The notes: a model not told the origin generated them from the letters alone. A stretch of 64,000 nt of DNA from Ashinkailepas kermadecensis (GCA_034440615.1 JAOTOM010004362.1:191001-255000), one strand, 5' to 3'; counted from the stretch's first letter, positions 1 to 11,789 are shown. Made by a program: numbers and translations.

Positions 1-1452
1 CATTGGGATGTCGTGGCGATCACTCCCGCCAGTGGCCGTTGCATTCCAAAATGTCGAGCACACATACCTGGCGGCAGTGGAGGCCATGGCAGTCTGATTA
101 GTGGTATTGGTCGGCCATCTGAAGGGCACAATTCCGAGCACACCTACCTGACGGTAGAGGAGTCAGTGGCGGGCTGAGGAGGGGTATTATTCGGCCACCT
201 GAAGCGTACAATGCGGAGCACACCCACCTGACAGTGTGGCAGTCCGTGGCGGTCTGAGTAGCGACGATTCAGTGTATCGCCTACCGCACCTTTGTTTTGG
301 TCTCCACCAAGGTTACCATGGTATGTACCATGAACACGGTCATGTGTAGCGTGCAGATGTCAATCTGGCTTACTAAGCATTGCAAGTATGCAGCAACCAT
401 CATGCAAAGTCGACATATGCACGTTGGGTGTCCGGTTAACATCGTACGGACGTCGGAAGAGGAAAGGCATTAGCCTACTTTACGACGACTAATAAGCACC
501 GGGACGCAATGTCGACGGCTGCGTCTAGCATGAACAGCATATTATTGAAATATATGTACCTGATGTGTAGATTTGAAATGTTTCCTAAGTTCTGCTTATC
601 AAGCAATAAATTAAAAATGAAACTCAACAAGAATATCCAAATTACAGCACCGTATGAAGAAAAAAAACACTACTCACCGAATCAACTAGACATTTTGACC
701 ATATCTGGCACCATGGCACAGGAGTTGAGAGTTATCGGATATAACATCAATTTGCCTGGCAGATATTGCAAATGTATAATATTGGGGAGGAAATGTATGT
801 ATCCAGTGTATGCATGTGTGTATCCTTCGAATGAATATTTATAAATTTACGTTGTGTTTTAAGGATGCGTGGTTCCATTATTTTGAAGAAACGTCGAAAT
901 GTACCACTTCAAGATGGTATGATTCCACTTTCCCCCTCACGAATATGTTAAATTGTCATCACGTTAGGGGTCAGACGCCATGGCAATGCGGACATCGGGG
1001 GATCTCCAGTTAATGAAAGAAAACTGGTAGGTTCCTGACGTTATTGAAGGAATCTGAAATATACGACTGGGACAGCGCGTCCGGATACTCAGGAGTGTGC
1101 GCAAGGAATATAGTTACAATTTATGGTACTCAGTCTCCATAAAATATGACGCAATTATATTTATTAAAGTTGGCTTGCCCTCATATTTCGATGTCATTGC
1201 AACTTACACTGATATATTGCACAGTGTTACCTTGCGAATAGACTTCTGGAATTATGTTCTGGTGAGCATACTCCGTAGGCACGCGGGCTGCCGGCGACGT
1301 CGCCCGCGGCTCGCCGCCGACCCACGATCATGGATGGCAGGCCCTGAACCATTCCTGAAGGTTAATGGGCCCAATGCCAAAATTGCATGCAGGTGTGTGT
1401 ATTTTAAGCGATAGGCGATGTGCCTGGCGTTATTTCCGAGTTGAGGATAACG
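1..1452 (+). repeat. R1 dispersed repeat, copy A (5' part, truncated)
   Basis: This stretch aligns by eye with 40380-41790 (copy B) over most of its length. Shared landmarks include GGCCACCTGAAG, CAGTGTATCGCCT, TAATAAGCACCGGGACGCAA and the GGCTCGCCGCCGACC block near 1308. Positions 44-262 hold about three units of an 82 bp minisatellite (CACCTGAAGGGCACAAT..GAGCACACC..ACCTGACGGTAG). The true 5' end lies outside the window, and similarity to copy B stops at about 1452, before its 176 bp array. Small ORFs at 509-844 and 810-1013 correspond to an ORF in copy B but are frameshifted. No function is assigned. Confidence 0.85.
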
Positions 1453-2374
1453 TAGGGGGGTCCGGGCCACGTCGGGATGGATGGGGTGTCAGAGCGGATT
1501 CGCCAATCGGCGGCCAACCGACGAACCTCACAAACAACCGCCGCCGGCTCCGGGAGCGTCGACCGACTCGCCGCAGCCGCCCCGTCCTCCGCAGCCCCGA
1601 CGAAACCGCTGTGGCGGCCGGCCGACCAACGGTCGGTCGATTTTGCCCCACACCCCCCAACCCCACCCCACCCACAGTTCCTATAGTTGCCAACTGATTT
1701 TACACCGTAATGTTGCCTGCGATACGCTTTTCAATTTTCTTGGAAAAACATGATATGTGGGTGGATTCTGCCCGCTCTTGTGTGCGTGTTCAAAGTCAGA
1801 AGCTACAAATAAATGGCATTAAGGTAAACTGCTGTAAACTTAGTCAACACAATACAAAAACGTAAAAGCCAAGCTGTGAGTATTGTAAACTGGGCTACAA
1901 ACCTGCCGCCAGTGCTGTGTGGGTCCAGGTCACCTGTGGATCCGGCAGACCACTTCACAGTGGTCAAACCGATCAAATTCAATTTAGCTTATGCACGAAA
2001 TCCTACATCTCCTCGAATTTAGTTGACTTCACTTTGAACTTGGGACGAACAAATATGGAAATATATGGAGCTAATTGAAAACGATGATTATTTGATAACA
2101 TTAGCAATAATTGAAATTAAGACAGCTTTGGGCTTGTATTTGAACACAGTGGTGATATGTGATATCACTCGCTATCACATCACTTCAAAATTGTGAAAGA
2201 AAAACATTTCGTAATGCTGCAAAGCACCGGGCATGTTCATTTTATTGAAGTTCAAAGTCTACATTACTTTTACAATGGTCACCAAAACCAACTTGGGATT
2301 GGCGCTGAAGTATTATTGTTCGAACGCCAAAGCTATCGGTCGAACGTTGGTCGGTCAAACTGAAGTTGAATCCT
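1453..2374. other. unassigned sequence
   Basis: A GC- and proline-codon-rich stretch (1455-1680) has ORFs on both strands with no recognisable domain. AT-rich sequence follows. No gene or repeat was identified. Confidence 0.4.
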
Positions 2375-2510
2375 CAACAATAACGTGAAATACAATAACG
2401 TGAAGTACAATACCGTGAAATACAATAACGTGAAATACAATAAAGTGAAATACAATAACGTGAAATACAATAACGTGAAACAATAATGTGAAAACAATAA
2501 CTCAACAATG
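2375..2510. repeat. 15 bp minisatellite
   Basis: About eight imperfect units of AATACAATAACGTGA are present. The ORFs through it on the minus strand (alternating Tyr-Phe-Thr-Leu) are products of the repeat, not a gene. Confidence 0.9.
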
Positions 2511-3009
2511 ATGTGAAATGTAGTGAAATACTTCTTCGTCGCCGAGGACGAGACGTGACCGTCCAACAACTTCTGGGGATCGTTGGCTCAGGCCGCAATT
2601 CGCCTGGCGGGGATTCAGCGCAACACGAATGCTGGACCCTGCCGCCAGGGTCGTATGGTCGAGGAAGACGACCCACCGGTCGTGGGTCGCGCCGAGTGAG
2701 ACAATATGCTTGGTGTTTGTGGGCTGACGAGTAAGACAGCTGCCGGCTACTTGTCTTTGTACACGTCCAAGTGGACATGCTTGTGCCGGTCGTCAAGGGT
2801 GATTCGACAATTGGGGATATGTGGACACGTGTCCTGTTGAACCCTTCCTATATATTATTCGTTCCGCGGGCTCCGTCGCTTTGCTGGACGGTTCTGGGCT
2901 TTTGGATGCCGTCGCGAAAGACCAATTGTGGCAGGGTCCACTCGTTTTCCTCATGCATCGTAAGCTGTGCCAGTTTGCATCCATACAGCCAGTTTGGGTC
3001 ACAGGGCGT

Positions 3010-3012
<3 letters not shown>
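2511..3012. other. unassigned sequence
   Basis: Overlapping short ORFs occur on both strands (2513-2734 +, 2374-2796 -), with no recognised motif. The stretch leads directly into an AT dinucleotide run. Confidence 0.35.
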
Positions 3013-3087
<75 letters not shown>

Positions 3088-3089
3088 CG
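3013..3089. repeat. (TA)n microsatellite
   Basis: About 38 AT dinucleotides with one G interruption near 3075. Confidence 0.97.
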
Positions 3090-4522
3090 TTAGTTATCTC
3101 GCCATCATACATATCAGCGCTTCACCATTAAATTCAACATTCACAGGGCCACCCTACATCTTGTTAGACGTCATCACATCACGGCACATCATCTCAGTCT
3201 CCGGTCACGCATTCAAATATTCAAGAGACAACTGCCTTCATATCGACATACCATTCAACTTCCATTCCGACCGGTCTTCAAGTACTCTACACTTTCATCT
3301 CCAGCGACTACATCTCGACAGACAACCAACGACTCTCAGTCAGAGTCATACGTACCTCCAGTATCGAAGTACTGGGCAGGGTCGGCCATCAGCCGCCCTA
3401 TCACACCGAGCTCCGTCTCACGACTCCTTCCGAAGCCCTCGGCTCCGCGCCAGCTAAACTCGACGGCCAACTCCCATGGCACCATGTCAGGCCCGCGACA
3501 CGTCACACGCGAGAGCGCCGGTCACACGGCCCTGAACCATCGAGAACAATGCGCGTACCCAGTGAACTCTACTGCACCGGGCGGCGAGCCGTCTCTCAGA
3601 CATTAGAGACATTCCATCAGACCAGAGTCATCTCTGACAGCAGCCAGAACTCGATCGCTCGTGAGAACCACTGCTGACACAGCTTACACACAGGCACCCG
3701 GCCCGTCGGGGCGGCACAGCGCATGACAATAGCGACTCATGATTACCGCTCATGACAGCTGGCAGACAGCTGGCATGACAGCTCACAGACAGCTGGCATC
3801 CGACATGCACAGACACAGTAACATTCATCCAGCGGTCACCCATTATTAAAAGTGACCATTACATTCATAAATCATACATACCTCTGTACATATACGTACA
3901 CATGTCCTTACGTGCCTGACACCACACCTGACATCACATACACATTCGACATCATAAACACTTCACATCACACATGTACTGACACACGTAGCATCACAGA
4001 CATATCTGATATCACAGACTCACCTAATATCGGCCACGGGGTATGACAACTGTCACACCCGTCATCCCACTGTCGTACCACTCTCATTCCCTCACATATA
4101 TACACACTGCACGTGTTCTGACATACGACTGTTATGTACATACACACCTTCGCGAATGTGGTTCCCAGAATAGACTTGTTAACATACATCACCCGATAAA
4201 AATCACTCTCACGTCACCTACTGACATTCATATTCACACCACCGCAGACATTTCATCATCTGAAGGCGGCAGTCCATCGAGGTCACGTCGTCAGACGGCG
4301 GCAGTACCCATCCCCTGATATCTGTGCACCTCGAGCGGAAATGGGGAAGGGGAATAATAGCCGTTGGCCTCGCCGGCGGTCAGTGACATGCCGACTAAGC
4401 ATTCGGCAAATCGGCGCCGCTCAAGGCCCGGGCCCGGTATGATATCTACCGGAACCGTCGCGACATATAGTGGGGATGGGCTAAATTTCTGAAATCAAAG
4501 TGTCCCCACAACCAGGTTCGCT
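3090..4522. other. unassigned, partly CA/ACAT-rich low complexity
   Basis: From 3100 to 4250 the plus strand is rich in CATCACA, ACATAC and GACAGCTGGCA words, with short local repeats (for example GACAGCTGGCA near 3755-3800). No coding domain is visible. Confidence 0.45.
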
Positions 4523-4539
4523 ACACACACACACACACA

Positions 4540-4609
<70 letters not shown>
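4523..4609. repeat. (AC)n then (AT)n microsatellite
   Basis: A short CA run (4523-4539) joins a long AT dinucleotide run (4543-4609). Confidence 0.95.
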
Positions 4610-4610
<1 letters not shown>

Positions 4611-4814
4611 CGGACTGAAATTTACCCTTATTCTACCTCTAGAACGTGGCTCGCATGCCATTTTTGTGGAGAAATCCATGAATATTTAGAGATCGCACCG
4701 CGCTAATACTTCGATCGGAGTGCGTCATATGGCTTGTATTGAGCGAATGTCACACGGCAAACAGGATATTTGTATATCGACAAAGTTCGCATTTTCCGCC
4801 GTATCTGGCGACTA

Positions 4815-6495
4815 GATCCGGCCTAATTGGACACATTCTTGATGAGAGCCGCCTCTGTCTTCTTTGACTGCGCTCTGCTATGATAATGTGCCAGCCGAAG
4901 AAGGTACTGCATCTGCTCTTCTGACTTGGCTGAGGTGCTGTAACGTTGGATGAGAGAGACTCCCCGTTATACAGGGTCATTAACCACCTTGAAAGCCCTT
5001 GCCCTTTGACATGTTACTTGATACGCTGCGTCGTCCTGCCACTCCCTGGACTCCTCCTCGAGGAAGATTTGTCCACTTGCAGGCGGGTCAGAAGGATTAT
5101 GGACCTGGCGGTCACGAATTATTCGAGCGGTACGTCCAGGTTCGGGCTATTGCCCTCAAGCAGTTTCAGGGCTTCGCGCTGTGGCTCTTGGACGCTGGCC
5201 ACCATTTTCACCTTGTTGGCGTCCTTCGCCCTCTGATCAAAGAGTGCCAGACCAGCAAGATATTCAGAGAGATACAGAGGTATCTGCGAAAGTCCTGAAG
5301 CGCGGTTTCGGCGAGAGCACAATCTGAGTACATCCTGGGGTTGTCGGCGAGCTGGTGGTCGTTGTACGATGCGTTTACTGAAACGAGGGCCTCATGCCAG
5401 CATTTGTCGCAGACGATGGCAGCGCAGATGGCCATGCGACGGATGCCGACGGATGGCCTGACGGATGCCGACGGATGCCGACGTGATGGCCATGTGACGG
5501 ATGCCGACGGATGGCCTGACGGATGCCGACGGATGCCGACGTGATGGCCATGTGACGGATGCCGACGGATGGCCTGACGGATGCCGACGTGATGGCCATG
5601 TGACGGATGCCGACGGATGGCCTGACGGATGCCGACGGATGGCCTGACGGATGCCGACGTGATGGCCATGTGACGGATGCCGACGGATGGCCTGACGGAT
5701 GTCGACGTGATGGCCATGTGACGGATGCCGACGGATGGCCTGACGGATGCCGACGGATGGCCTGACGGATGCCGACGTGATGGCCATGTGACGGATGCCG
5801 ACGGATGGCCTGACGGATGCCGACGGATGGCCTGACGGATGCCGACGGATGGCCTGACGGATGCCGACGGATGGCCTGACGGATGCCGACGTGATGGCCA
5901 TGTGACGGATGCCGACTTCGTCCAGGGAGCTGAAATGCAGGCTGTACAGCTTGGTGAGGAAGATGGTCATCTTGAGACAGCAGATGGCTTTATGCGTTGT
6001 TTGATGAAGAGTACCCGGTGGACGGAAATTGGTGCCATCGCTGATCCCGTCTCCGGTCAAGAGGAAGCAGCTGAGTCGCATGAGTTCCTCGTAGACCTCG
6101 CGAGGATTCTCGGACATTCTGAAGACTTCGTGGTAATGCGCTGCCAGCTCATCGCGATTGTACTGGGTCTCCTCCGCGATGTCGTGAATAGTCACGATTT
6201 CTGGTTGAATGACGCATCGCCAATTATTTGGAAAGCTCTCGAAGATGTCAACGGCAGGACCTGAGAACTTTCAGAAGCAGGCTTCGAACGCGCTCCTGAG
6301 AATAAGATCGGAGACGTGATGCCGACAAGCCATCCGCAGGAGTTCGCGACCGAGATCTTGCTCGATGCGAATGCATGCTCCTCGGATGATACCGGTGTTG
6401 GCCGCCGTTGTGTTGAACGAGAGCGCCACTATCTAGTGATCAAGGCCTTGTTCTTTCAGCTCTTGCAGAACAGCAGTGGCTTCCTCGAGTCCCGA
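4815..6495 (-). pseudogene. transposon-associated RNase H-fold-like protein, pseudogene
   Basis: Reading the minus strand from 6495 gives EEATAVLQELKEQ, then an in-frame TAG at 6433. It continues with FNTTAANTG, a GACIRIEQDLGRELL segment and MACRHHVSDL, then a TGA near 6262. After that come FRMSENPREVYEELMRLS, GTLHQTTHKAICCLKMT and, after a minisatellite, DKCWHEALVSVNA. A frameshift leads to LSEYLAGLALFDQRA (about 5260) and then AFKVVNDPV and RGVSLIQRYSTSAKSEEQ (about 4990-4900). I recall this block order (SNTG, ACRHH, GTLHQARWM, KxWHEAP, LVGLAFFD, ERGVALIQ) from widespread uncharacterised animal proteins thought to be mobile-element borne. The fold is not proven by anything I can run here. 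Two stops, at least two frameshifts and the repeat insertion make it dead. Confidence 0.7.
5426..5916. repeat. minisatellite expanded inside the pseudogene
   Basis: Nested units of 11, 22 and about 48 bp are built from CGGATGCCGA, CGGATGGCCTGA and CGTGATGGCCATGTGA. The flanking pseudogene sequence GTCGGCATCCGTCACATGGC (minus strand) is itself one unit, so the array appears to have grown from the coding sequence between the SSLDE and DKCWHEA blocks. It stays open in several frames on the minus strand, which inflates the apparent ORF length. Confidence 0.92.
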
Positions 6496-7577
6496 ACTGT
6501 TCGCTGTTCGGGAATTGATCATTGATGCCCGAAACATCATTGATGCCCAAAATGGCATCAATATTGCTTTGGACACGACTAATGTTGCAATACAGATGAT
6601 AGTTCCGGCATTTGACCTCAGGTCATATATATATATATATATAAGCATTTTATCAGGTCAGTTACCGGTTCCAGTGACCAGTCTTGAATTTGACCTGACT
6701 TGACCTCGGTGACCTAACATGACCTTGAAGGTATATAGCATAACAATATGTATCAAACAAGTCGCTAGTATTGCCAAGAGCATATCCCTTTTGCCGACAT
6801 ACCGGAGGCGCATCAGCTCCGACTTTTGTAGTCTGTTGCTACGAAATGTTTTTGAATTTGACGGCCTCTAACACGAAAAACATTTCGGCCGACTTTCCTT
6901 TCTCTTATTTTAAACGACTCGCCGGATATTTATAGGCAGGTACACAAAAGTGGCGCATATCGACCAGTAAAATCGAGAGTTATTTACGAGCTGCAAAGAC
7001 AAAAAATGGCAAGTGCAAATTTACGTGACATCCACACATTCGCGTCGATATGAGGCTTTTCAGAAAAGCATGGCAGAAATAGCTCGTTGAGTTTGTGGCG
7101 AACACCATGGTATAATGGAAATGCAACTTCAAGGGCAAGCGCACGAACAGGAGGCATGAGAAGCAGTAGCAGACAATTGAAGGGACAGTCCAATGCATTG
7201 ACTCGCTCTACATGACGAATTATCTCCAAACTGTGCTTCAATAATACCCACATATTTCTCCCTAACTTACCATAGTGCGTCACCAGGGGTGTGTATTTCT
7301 GAAAACTATTTGGGGGGGCACAATGCATGGAGCTAATGGGCGGGACGAAATGGATATTCGGACACATTCAATGGGGTCCCACGTTAAATAAAAAATGTTG
7401 GGCGGAGGTGTGGGGCGTAGTCAACATTGACGGACCACTTGCTCCCTCAAACGTGTACAAAGCAGCACCCATTGCTATCACTATACCAGTCATGCAACGT
7501 GTCAGATGTTATCGTTCCTATGACGCGAGCCTAGATATTGTCATGTCCCTGTCTGCATGCGCAGGCATCACAAGTGG
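6496..7577. other. unassigned sequence with TGACCT-rich patch
   Basis: A short AT run at 6625-6643 is followed by clustered TGACCT words (6610-6730). The segment at 7025-7065 (ACATTCGCGTCGATATGAGGC) matches 43310-43335, so a shared dispersed repeat is present. No gene was seen. Confidence 0.4.
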
Positions 7578-8330
7578 CACATTTTCTTTATATTCTATCC
7601 ACGATCTGCCGCCCAGACGTTGATGTTTGTTTTCCCTCGAAGTGATTAACTGCATAAGTTATCATCAAGGTCAGTGGCTGTGGTTCATCTTTTGCCTTAC
7701 TTTCGAAAGTATAAAGTATACTAAAGTATCGAAAGTATATTGCTTGTTTCCCGCCCCGGTAGCTCAGTTGGTTAGAGCGCTGGCCTGCACTGGTCTCCCT
7801 TCTCCTGGCAACAAATGGTCCGAGTCGCTTCACGCGCTCGCATTTAGCCCCCGGCCGGGAGGGTCAGTTGGCAGCTGGCCCGATAAGGCCGGGGACGAGC
7901 TACCGGGCGGCCGTGTCGGTGCATTGACGGCACGTTAAACTTTCGGTCAAAATTCTGCAGTTGAACTGAAATTTATGGATCGAGTGATGAGGCCAGGGTT
8001 CACGCAACAAACTCTGCTTAGCAATATAACCCTGGTTCATAAAGCTACCCCAGCAATAACTCGGATTAAATTTATAAAAAGTATGAACTTTATTAAACTA
8101 GCCATAACAGTACCTTCAGTGCCTATCTGCATAAACATTTACCACAACTGGAATATTGTATGTGACACTTTCTTAATCAGCTTTAGCCCCAGACGTTGAC
8201 GTATATTTTCCCTCAAAATGATTAACTGCATAACCTACCATCAAGGCGAGCCGTTGTGATTCATTATTTGTCTTGTCTTTGAAGGTATGAACATTATCAA
8301 ATTAGCCATAGCGCTTCAGTGCTGCTCAGG
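7578..8330 (+). repeat. tandemly duplicated block interrupted by a SINE
   Basis: 7611-7735 (CCAGACGTTGATG..TTTTCCCTCGAAGTGATTAACTG..ATCATCAAGG) recurs at 8187-8290. The continuation GTATGAACTTTATTAAACTAG at 8080-8124 recurs as GTATGAACATTATCAAATTAG at 8286-8310. The first copy is therefore split by about 340 bp that includes the SINE at 7753. Confidence 0.75.
7753..7945 (+). mobile_element. tRNA-derived SINE
   Basis: The head GCCCCGGTAGCTCAGTTGG is a canonical tRNA acceptor/D-arm sequence with a polymerase III A box (7760-7771). A degenerate B box, GGTCCGAGTCGC, lies at 7817-7828. No proper anticodon arm forms, so this is not a functional tRNA. The segment 7893-7909 is a near reverse complement of the head (GACGAGCTACCGGGCGG), giving an internal inverted repeat. 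The tail runs into GTTAAACTTTCGG near 7935. The exact 3' end is unclear. Confidence 0.6.
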
Positions 8331-8870
8331 CTTGGTTCCGCATTTACAAGCCAATGGTGCGGTGTGGTGACCAGCCGCGTCAGCTGCCCCCACCTCAAGT
8401 TGTAACGCCTTCTGCGTGAAGGGGGACTGGGTGTATAAACAACGTCAATGTTTAATTTCCTGTGATAAATGGCTTGCATACTTAGTATTACAGCAATGAG
8501 GCATTTCAGCTAACAAAAAAAAAGGTCATTGAGTAGGAAATAAAAATGGTGAAATGTGTCGCAGTACATGATACAGTACAGTTTTTAGTGATTTGTTTTA
8601 ATTAACACCATGTTCTTACTGGCATGCAATTTGTGTGGTAACCGAATCTACAACATGAAACCATCAGGGCAGACTTGTGTTCCCTTTCTACAAACGCTTG
8701 CTCTCACAACGGCTTATCCCCTGCGACCTTGCTGTTTACGTAGCGGAGAGGCAGGCACCGGGGTCCATATCTGCCCTCCAGCGAGGTCGGGGTCTTCCAG
8801 CAAGCGTCTACCGAGACCCTGCATTCACGTGTCACTAGCCGTCAGTCAATGAAGTAGTCGCTCCGTTAGT
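8331..8870. other. unassigned sequence
   Basis: Mixed-composition sequence with no recognisable domain. A GC-rich patch lies at 8725-8850. Confidence 0.35.
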
Positions 8871-9690
8871 CCTCAGACCCAATGGCAATGCAAACATCCG
8901 AAAACCTCCAGTTAAAGAAAGAAAACGCCTGTAAGTTCCTGATGTCCTTCAAAAACTCTGAAATACGCGTCCGCAACAAGCTGGTCGGGATGCTCGCTAG
9001 TGTGCGCGCGATAACCTGGCCCGGCACGAACCACTCCTGAACGTTAACGGCCCCAACGCCAAAACTACAGGCAGATGTTCACCTTTGAAAGGATAGAAAG
9101 GGCGATACAGGTTCCTCTGTATTGTTTACGCAGGGATGAACATTACGCTCATTGGCACTGGAATGGGAAATAAGCCATAAAACTACAACCGTGAATTTCC
9201 TCTACACAATTTTTGCGTGGCAGAGCGATGTTGCTTGGTATTCATCAAGGCTGGAACTTTCTTCTTTTTTGTCAGCCCCGACTCGGTAAGGCTCTACAAG
9301 CATTTGTCCGGCGTCTTGACAATCCGTATCGAGCCATGCCTGAATTTCAATAGCGCCTGAAAAGCCTTCAAGCGATAAAAATGTGAAAACAGGTGGTTAG
9401 GATATCGTAGAACTGGTCGATGTATGAAGAAAGCCAAGGCTGACTTTCCTGTCGGTTTATTGTGGCATTATTGGAAATTCATCCGATAATGTAGAACATT
9501 TGATATAAAATTTAAATAAACACAAGGTTACAATCAGAAACAAATCCTGGAAAATAGTGCAAGGAATGACAGGATTAAGACTTCATGGAAGCAATTCAAG
9601 ATTATAACAATATGCAGCGCATTCTATTTCGCCTGTTCAGAACATTGGACATTGTTAGCATCGTTAAACAGCAGGTTCTATAAAAAAACG
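8871..9690 (+). repeat. R1 dispersed repeat, copy E (3' part)
   Basis: Matches copy B from its CAGACGCAATGG site (41275) to its distal end. Shared words are CCTCCAGTTAAAGAAAGAAAA, CAACCGTGAATTTC, GCGATGTTGCTT, one 176 bp-type unit (ATTGGAAATTCATCCGATAATGTAGAACAT, 9471-9500) and GAACATTGGACATTGTTAGCA (9638-9660). It carries about one unit of the array that is fourfold in copy B. A weaker, more diverged unit may lie at 9810-9900. Confidence 0.8.
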
Positions 9691-10134
9691 CATTTTGTAT
9701 ATTACCAGAAGTCCAGTGACCAATTGCTCCCATTTGACTTTTGATGAAAAAGTGCCAGGGTGAAATGATTTGATCATAAATATAACCAGACATCATAAGA
9801 AAGTTTATCTTGTGTCATCAGATCATGTTTCTGGTTTACATTTCGACAATTGGAAATTACTTGCACATCCCGTAGAAACTGACCATAGCATTATCCGCAG
9901 CAGTCTAATTCATGCGATGTTCCTTCACAAGTCCACCACCAGAGCTGCAGCCACCAGTATCCATGTCCGCTCATGACGCCTTACGTGCCCCCTCTACTCC
10001 ATGCAGGAGCGTCAACCAGGAAACCTACCTGATTCATCCCAGGATGTACGTATAATTCAGTTGTCATCTGTTAACTTCGATAATCACGTTGGCAGTGTTC
10101 ATCTGGATTAAAGAAAGCGGTCTCTTCGTTAATC
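9691..10134. other. unassigned, possible diverged R1 tail
   Basis: 9840-9880 (GACAATTGGAAATTACTTGCAC) resembles the R1 176 bp unit. The rest is unassigned. Confidence 0.35.
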
Positions 10135-10198
10135 GCATGTCATGATCAAAGGCAAAGCATTTACAGCATAAACACCTGGAGATGGAGAACTGAGGATT
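10135..10198 (+). repeat. target-site-type direct repeat, left copy
   Basis: GCATGTCATGATCAAAGGCA through CATAAACACCTGGAGATG is repeated at 11429-11488 with a few changes and flanks the LINE fragment exactly. This is the arrangement expected of a long target-site duplication made by target-primed reverse transcription. Confidence 0.85.
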
Positions 10199-11428
10199 GT
10201 ATGTATGTGTATGACTTATTAAGCCTGCCACCGTGGTGATGTCGGTTGCTCTCGGTTGTTGTTGTGTTGGTGTTTAAGCGGTATAAAGGGTGGGAGGGGT
10301 ATGGTAGGAGGATTAGTCGGAGGTGGAAGAGAGGGTTGACTTGTTGAGCAGTGTCGAAGTAGATTCTGTAGTGTAGAGTAGAGCTGAGTATAGAGCTGGA
10401 GTAGAGTTGTTGAGCGGGCGATAGAGCTGGTCGAGTCCGAAGATGATGCGGTGGAGAAGAGTCGCCAGTTCGACGGTGCCGAATTGGGGTGCCGGGTGTA
10501 GTGGGGCTTAGTTGGGTCTGCCTTGCTGAAACATTGCAAGAACGTTGAGTTTTAGTATATTTTGTTTTTCTTTGGTGTTCTTTAATCAGTTTTGTTTTTC
10601 GTTTTTGGCTATTTTGTTCATTTTTTGTAACATCTTTTTGTTTTCATTCCATCTTTTGTTTTGTTTTGTTTGTTTTTGTGTTTTTTTCCCCTTTTTTTTC
10701 CTTTTTTTTCACAGTTGTTTTAGTATGCGTGAGGAGAGAAAGTGGAAGACATGTTCGTAGTGCTGGATGTTGTCGTTGAGGAGAGTAGTGAGGTTTAGTG
10801 GGATGTTGTGTGTGTGGCGCAATAGTTGGTGATATGTTGTCTTGGTGGTTGTATTTGGTGCAGTAAAATGAGTATGTGTTTGATTGTGAGTATTCGTGAC
10901 ATGTTGTGCATTGTGGTCGCTGTTGTCGTAGGATGAGGTAGGAGCGGTGTGAGTGCTTGTGTCCTGTTCGTATGCGTGTTAGTGTACGTTCTTTTGTCTG
11001 GTGTGTTGGTCGATGGAGTGCCATTGTTCGTGTTTGGGGTGTATTTTGGGGAGTTGCGTTATTGTTGTGTCTCAGGTTTGTTGTATGTGTTTGTTGAGTG
11101 CTTGGCGTATTGTGGGGTAGTAATCGGATTTTGAGTATGGGCTTGCGTGATTTGTTGTAGTGTTGTGGCTGTTTGCTTCTGTGTCTGGTGTTCGTTACCG
11201 TTTTTGTGTGGCTTGGGATCCAGAGAAGTATGGGGTTGCTGGATCTTATTTTTATGTATGTACAGTATTTTGGGAATGATGGGTGTTTGAATGTGGTGTA
11301 TGGTGTTGGAAGTTTGTAGTGCTGATTTATGTCTTGCCTGATATTGTGTTGTATTTGTGTGTTATAGATGTAGAGTATGCTGAGAAAATTGCGTAGAGTT
11401 CTGCTGTGTATGTGGATGGGTGTGCAGA
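10199..11428 (-). mobile_element. LINE 3' fragment (RNase H to tail), degenerate
   Basis: On the minus strand the segment starts inside ORF2. ILLWIPSHTK (about 11215) matches the conserved RNase H motif WIPSH, followed after a frameshift by a GNE triplet. Downstream at about 10900, CTTCHEYS and a later FYCTKYNHQ resemble the C-terminal zinc-finger region seen in RNase H-bearing non-LTR elements. An A-rich stretch (minus strand, 10545-10710) and a 3' UTR ending in TTAAACACCAACACAAC (10260-10275) follow. It is 5' truncated at 11428, where the target duplication begins. Frameshifts show that it is inactive. Confidence 0.7.
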
Positions 11429-11488
11429 GCATGTCATGATCAAAGCAAAGCATTTACAGCATAAACACCTAGATGAGATCTGCGGATT
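11429..11488 (+). repeat. target-site-type direct repeat, right copy
   Basis: Near-identical partner of 10135-10198 (GCATGTCATGATCAAAGCAA through CATAAACACCTAGATG). Confidence 0.85.
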
Positions 11489-11574
11489 ACTGCAATACAT
11501 ATTTCTGGTCCGCTTTATTATTCACCACTTAATGTATCTGAATAACCGGAGTAGATAATAAAGCAGAGACATAT

Positions 11575-11760
11575 CGAGTGCAGCGCAACGGTACAGACAT
11601 GCCGAGTGCAGCGCAACGGTACAGACATACCGAGTGGAGCACAACGGTACAGACATGCCGAGTGTAGCGCAACGGTACAGACATGCCGAGTGCAGCGCAA
11701 CGGTGCAGACATGCCGAGTGCAGCGCAACGGTACAGACATATCGAGTACAGCGCAACGGC
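11575..11760. repeat. 28 bp minisatellite
   Basis: About 6.6 units of GCAGCGCAACGGTACAGACA plus TGCCGAGT. Cys- and Arg-rich ORFs through it on both strands are repeat shadows. Confidence 0.95.
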
Positions 11761-11789
11761 ACTCAGACGACCCGATAAAGCGCTGTGTC

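Noticed and set aside
5208..6195. 169- and 267-codon minus-strand ORFs as a repeat protein
   Set aside because: The repeat part is a minisatellite, and the non-repeat parts belong to a frameshifted transposon-like pseudogene.
10644..11453. 269-codon intact minus-strand gene
   Set aside because: It fuses LINE pieces in different frames with A-rich 3' sequence and crosses the target duplication.
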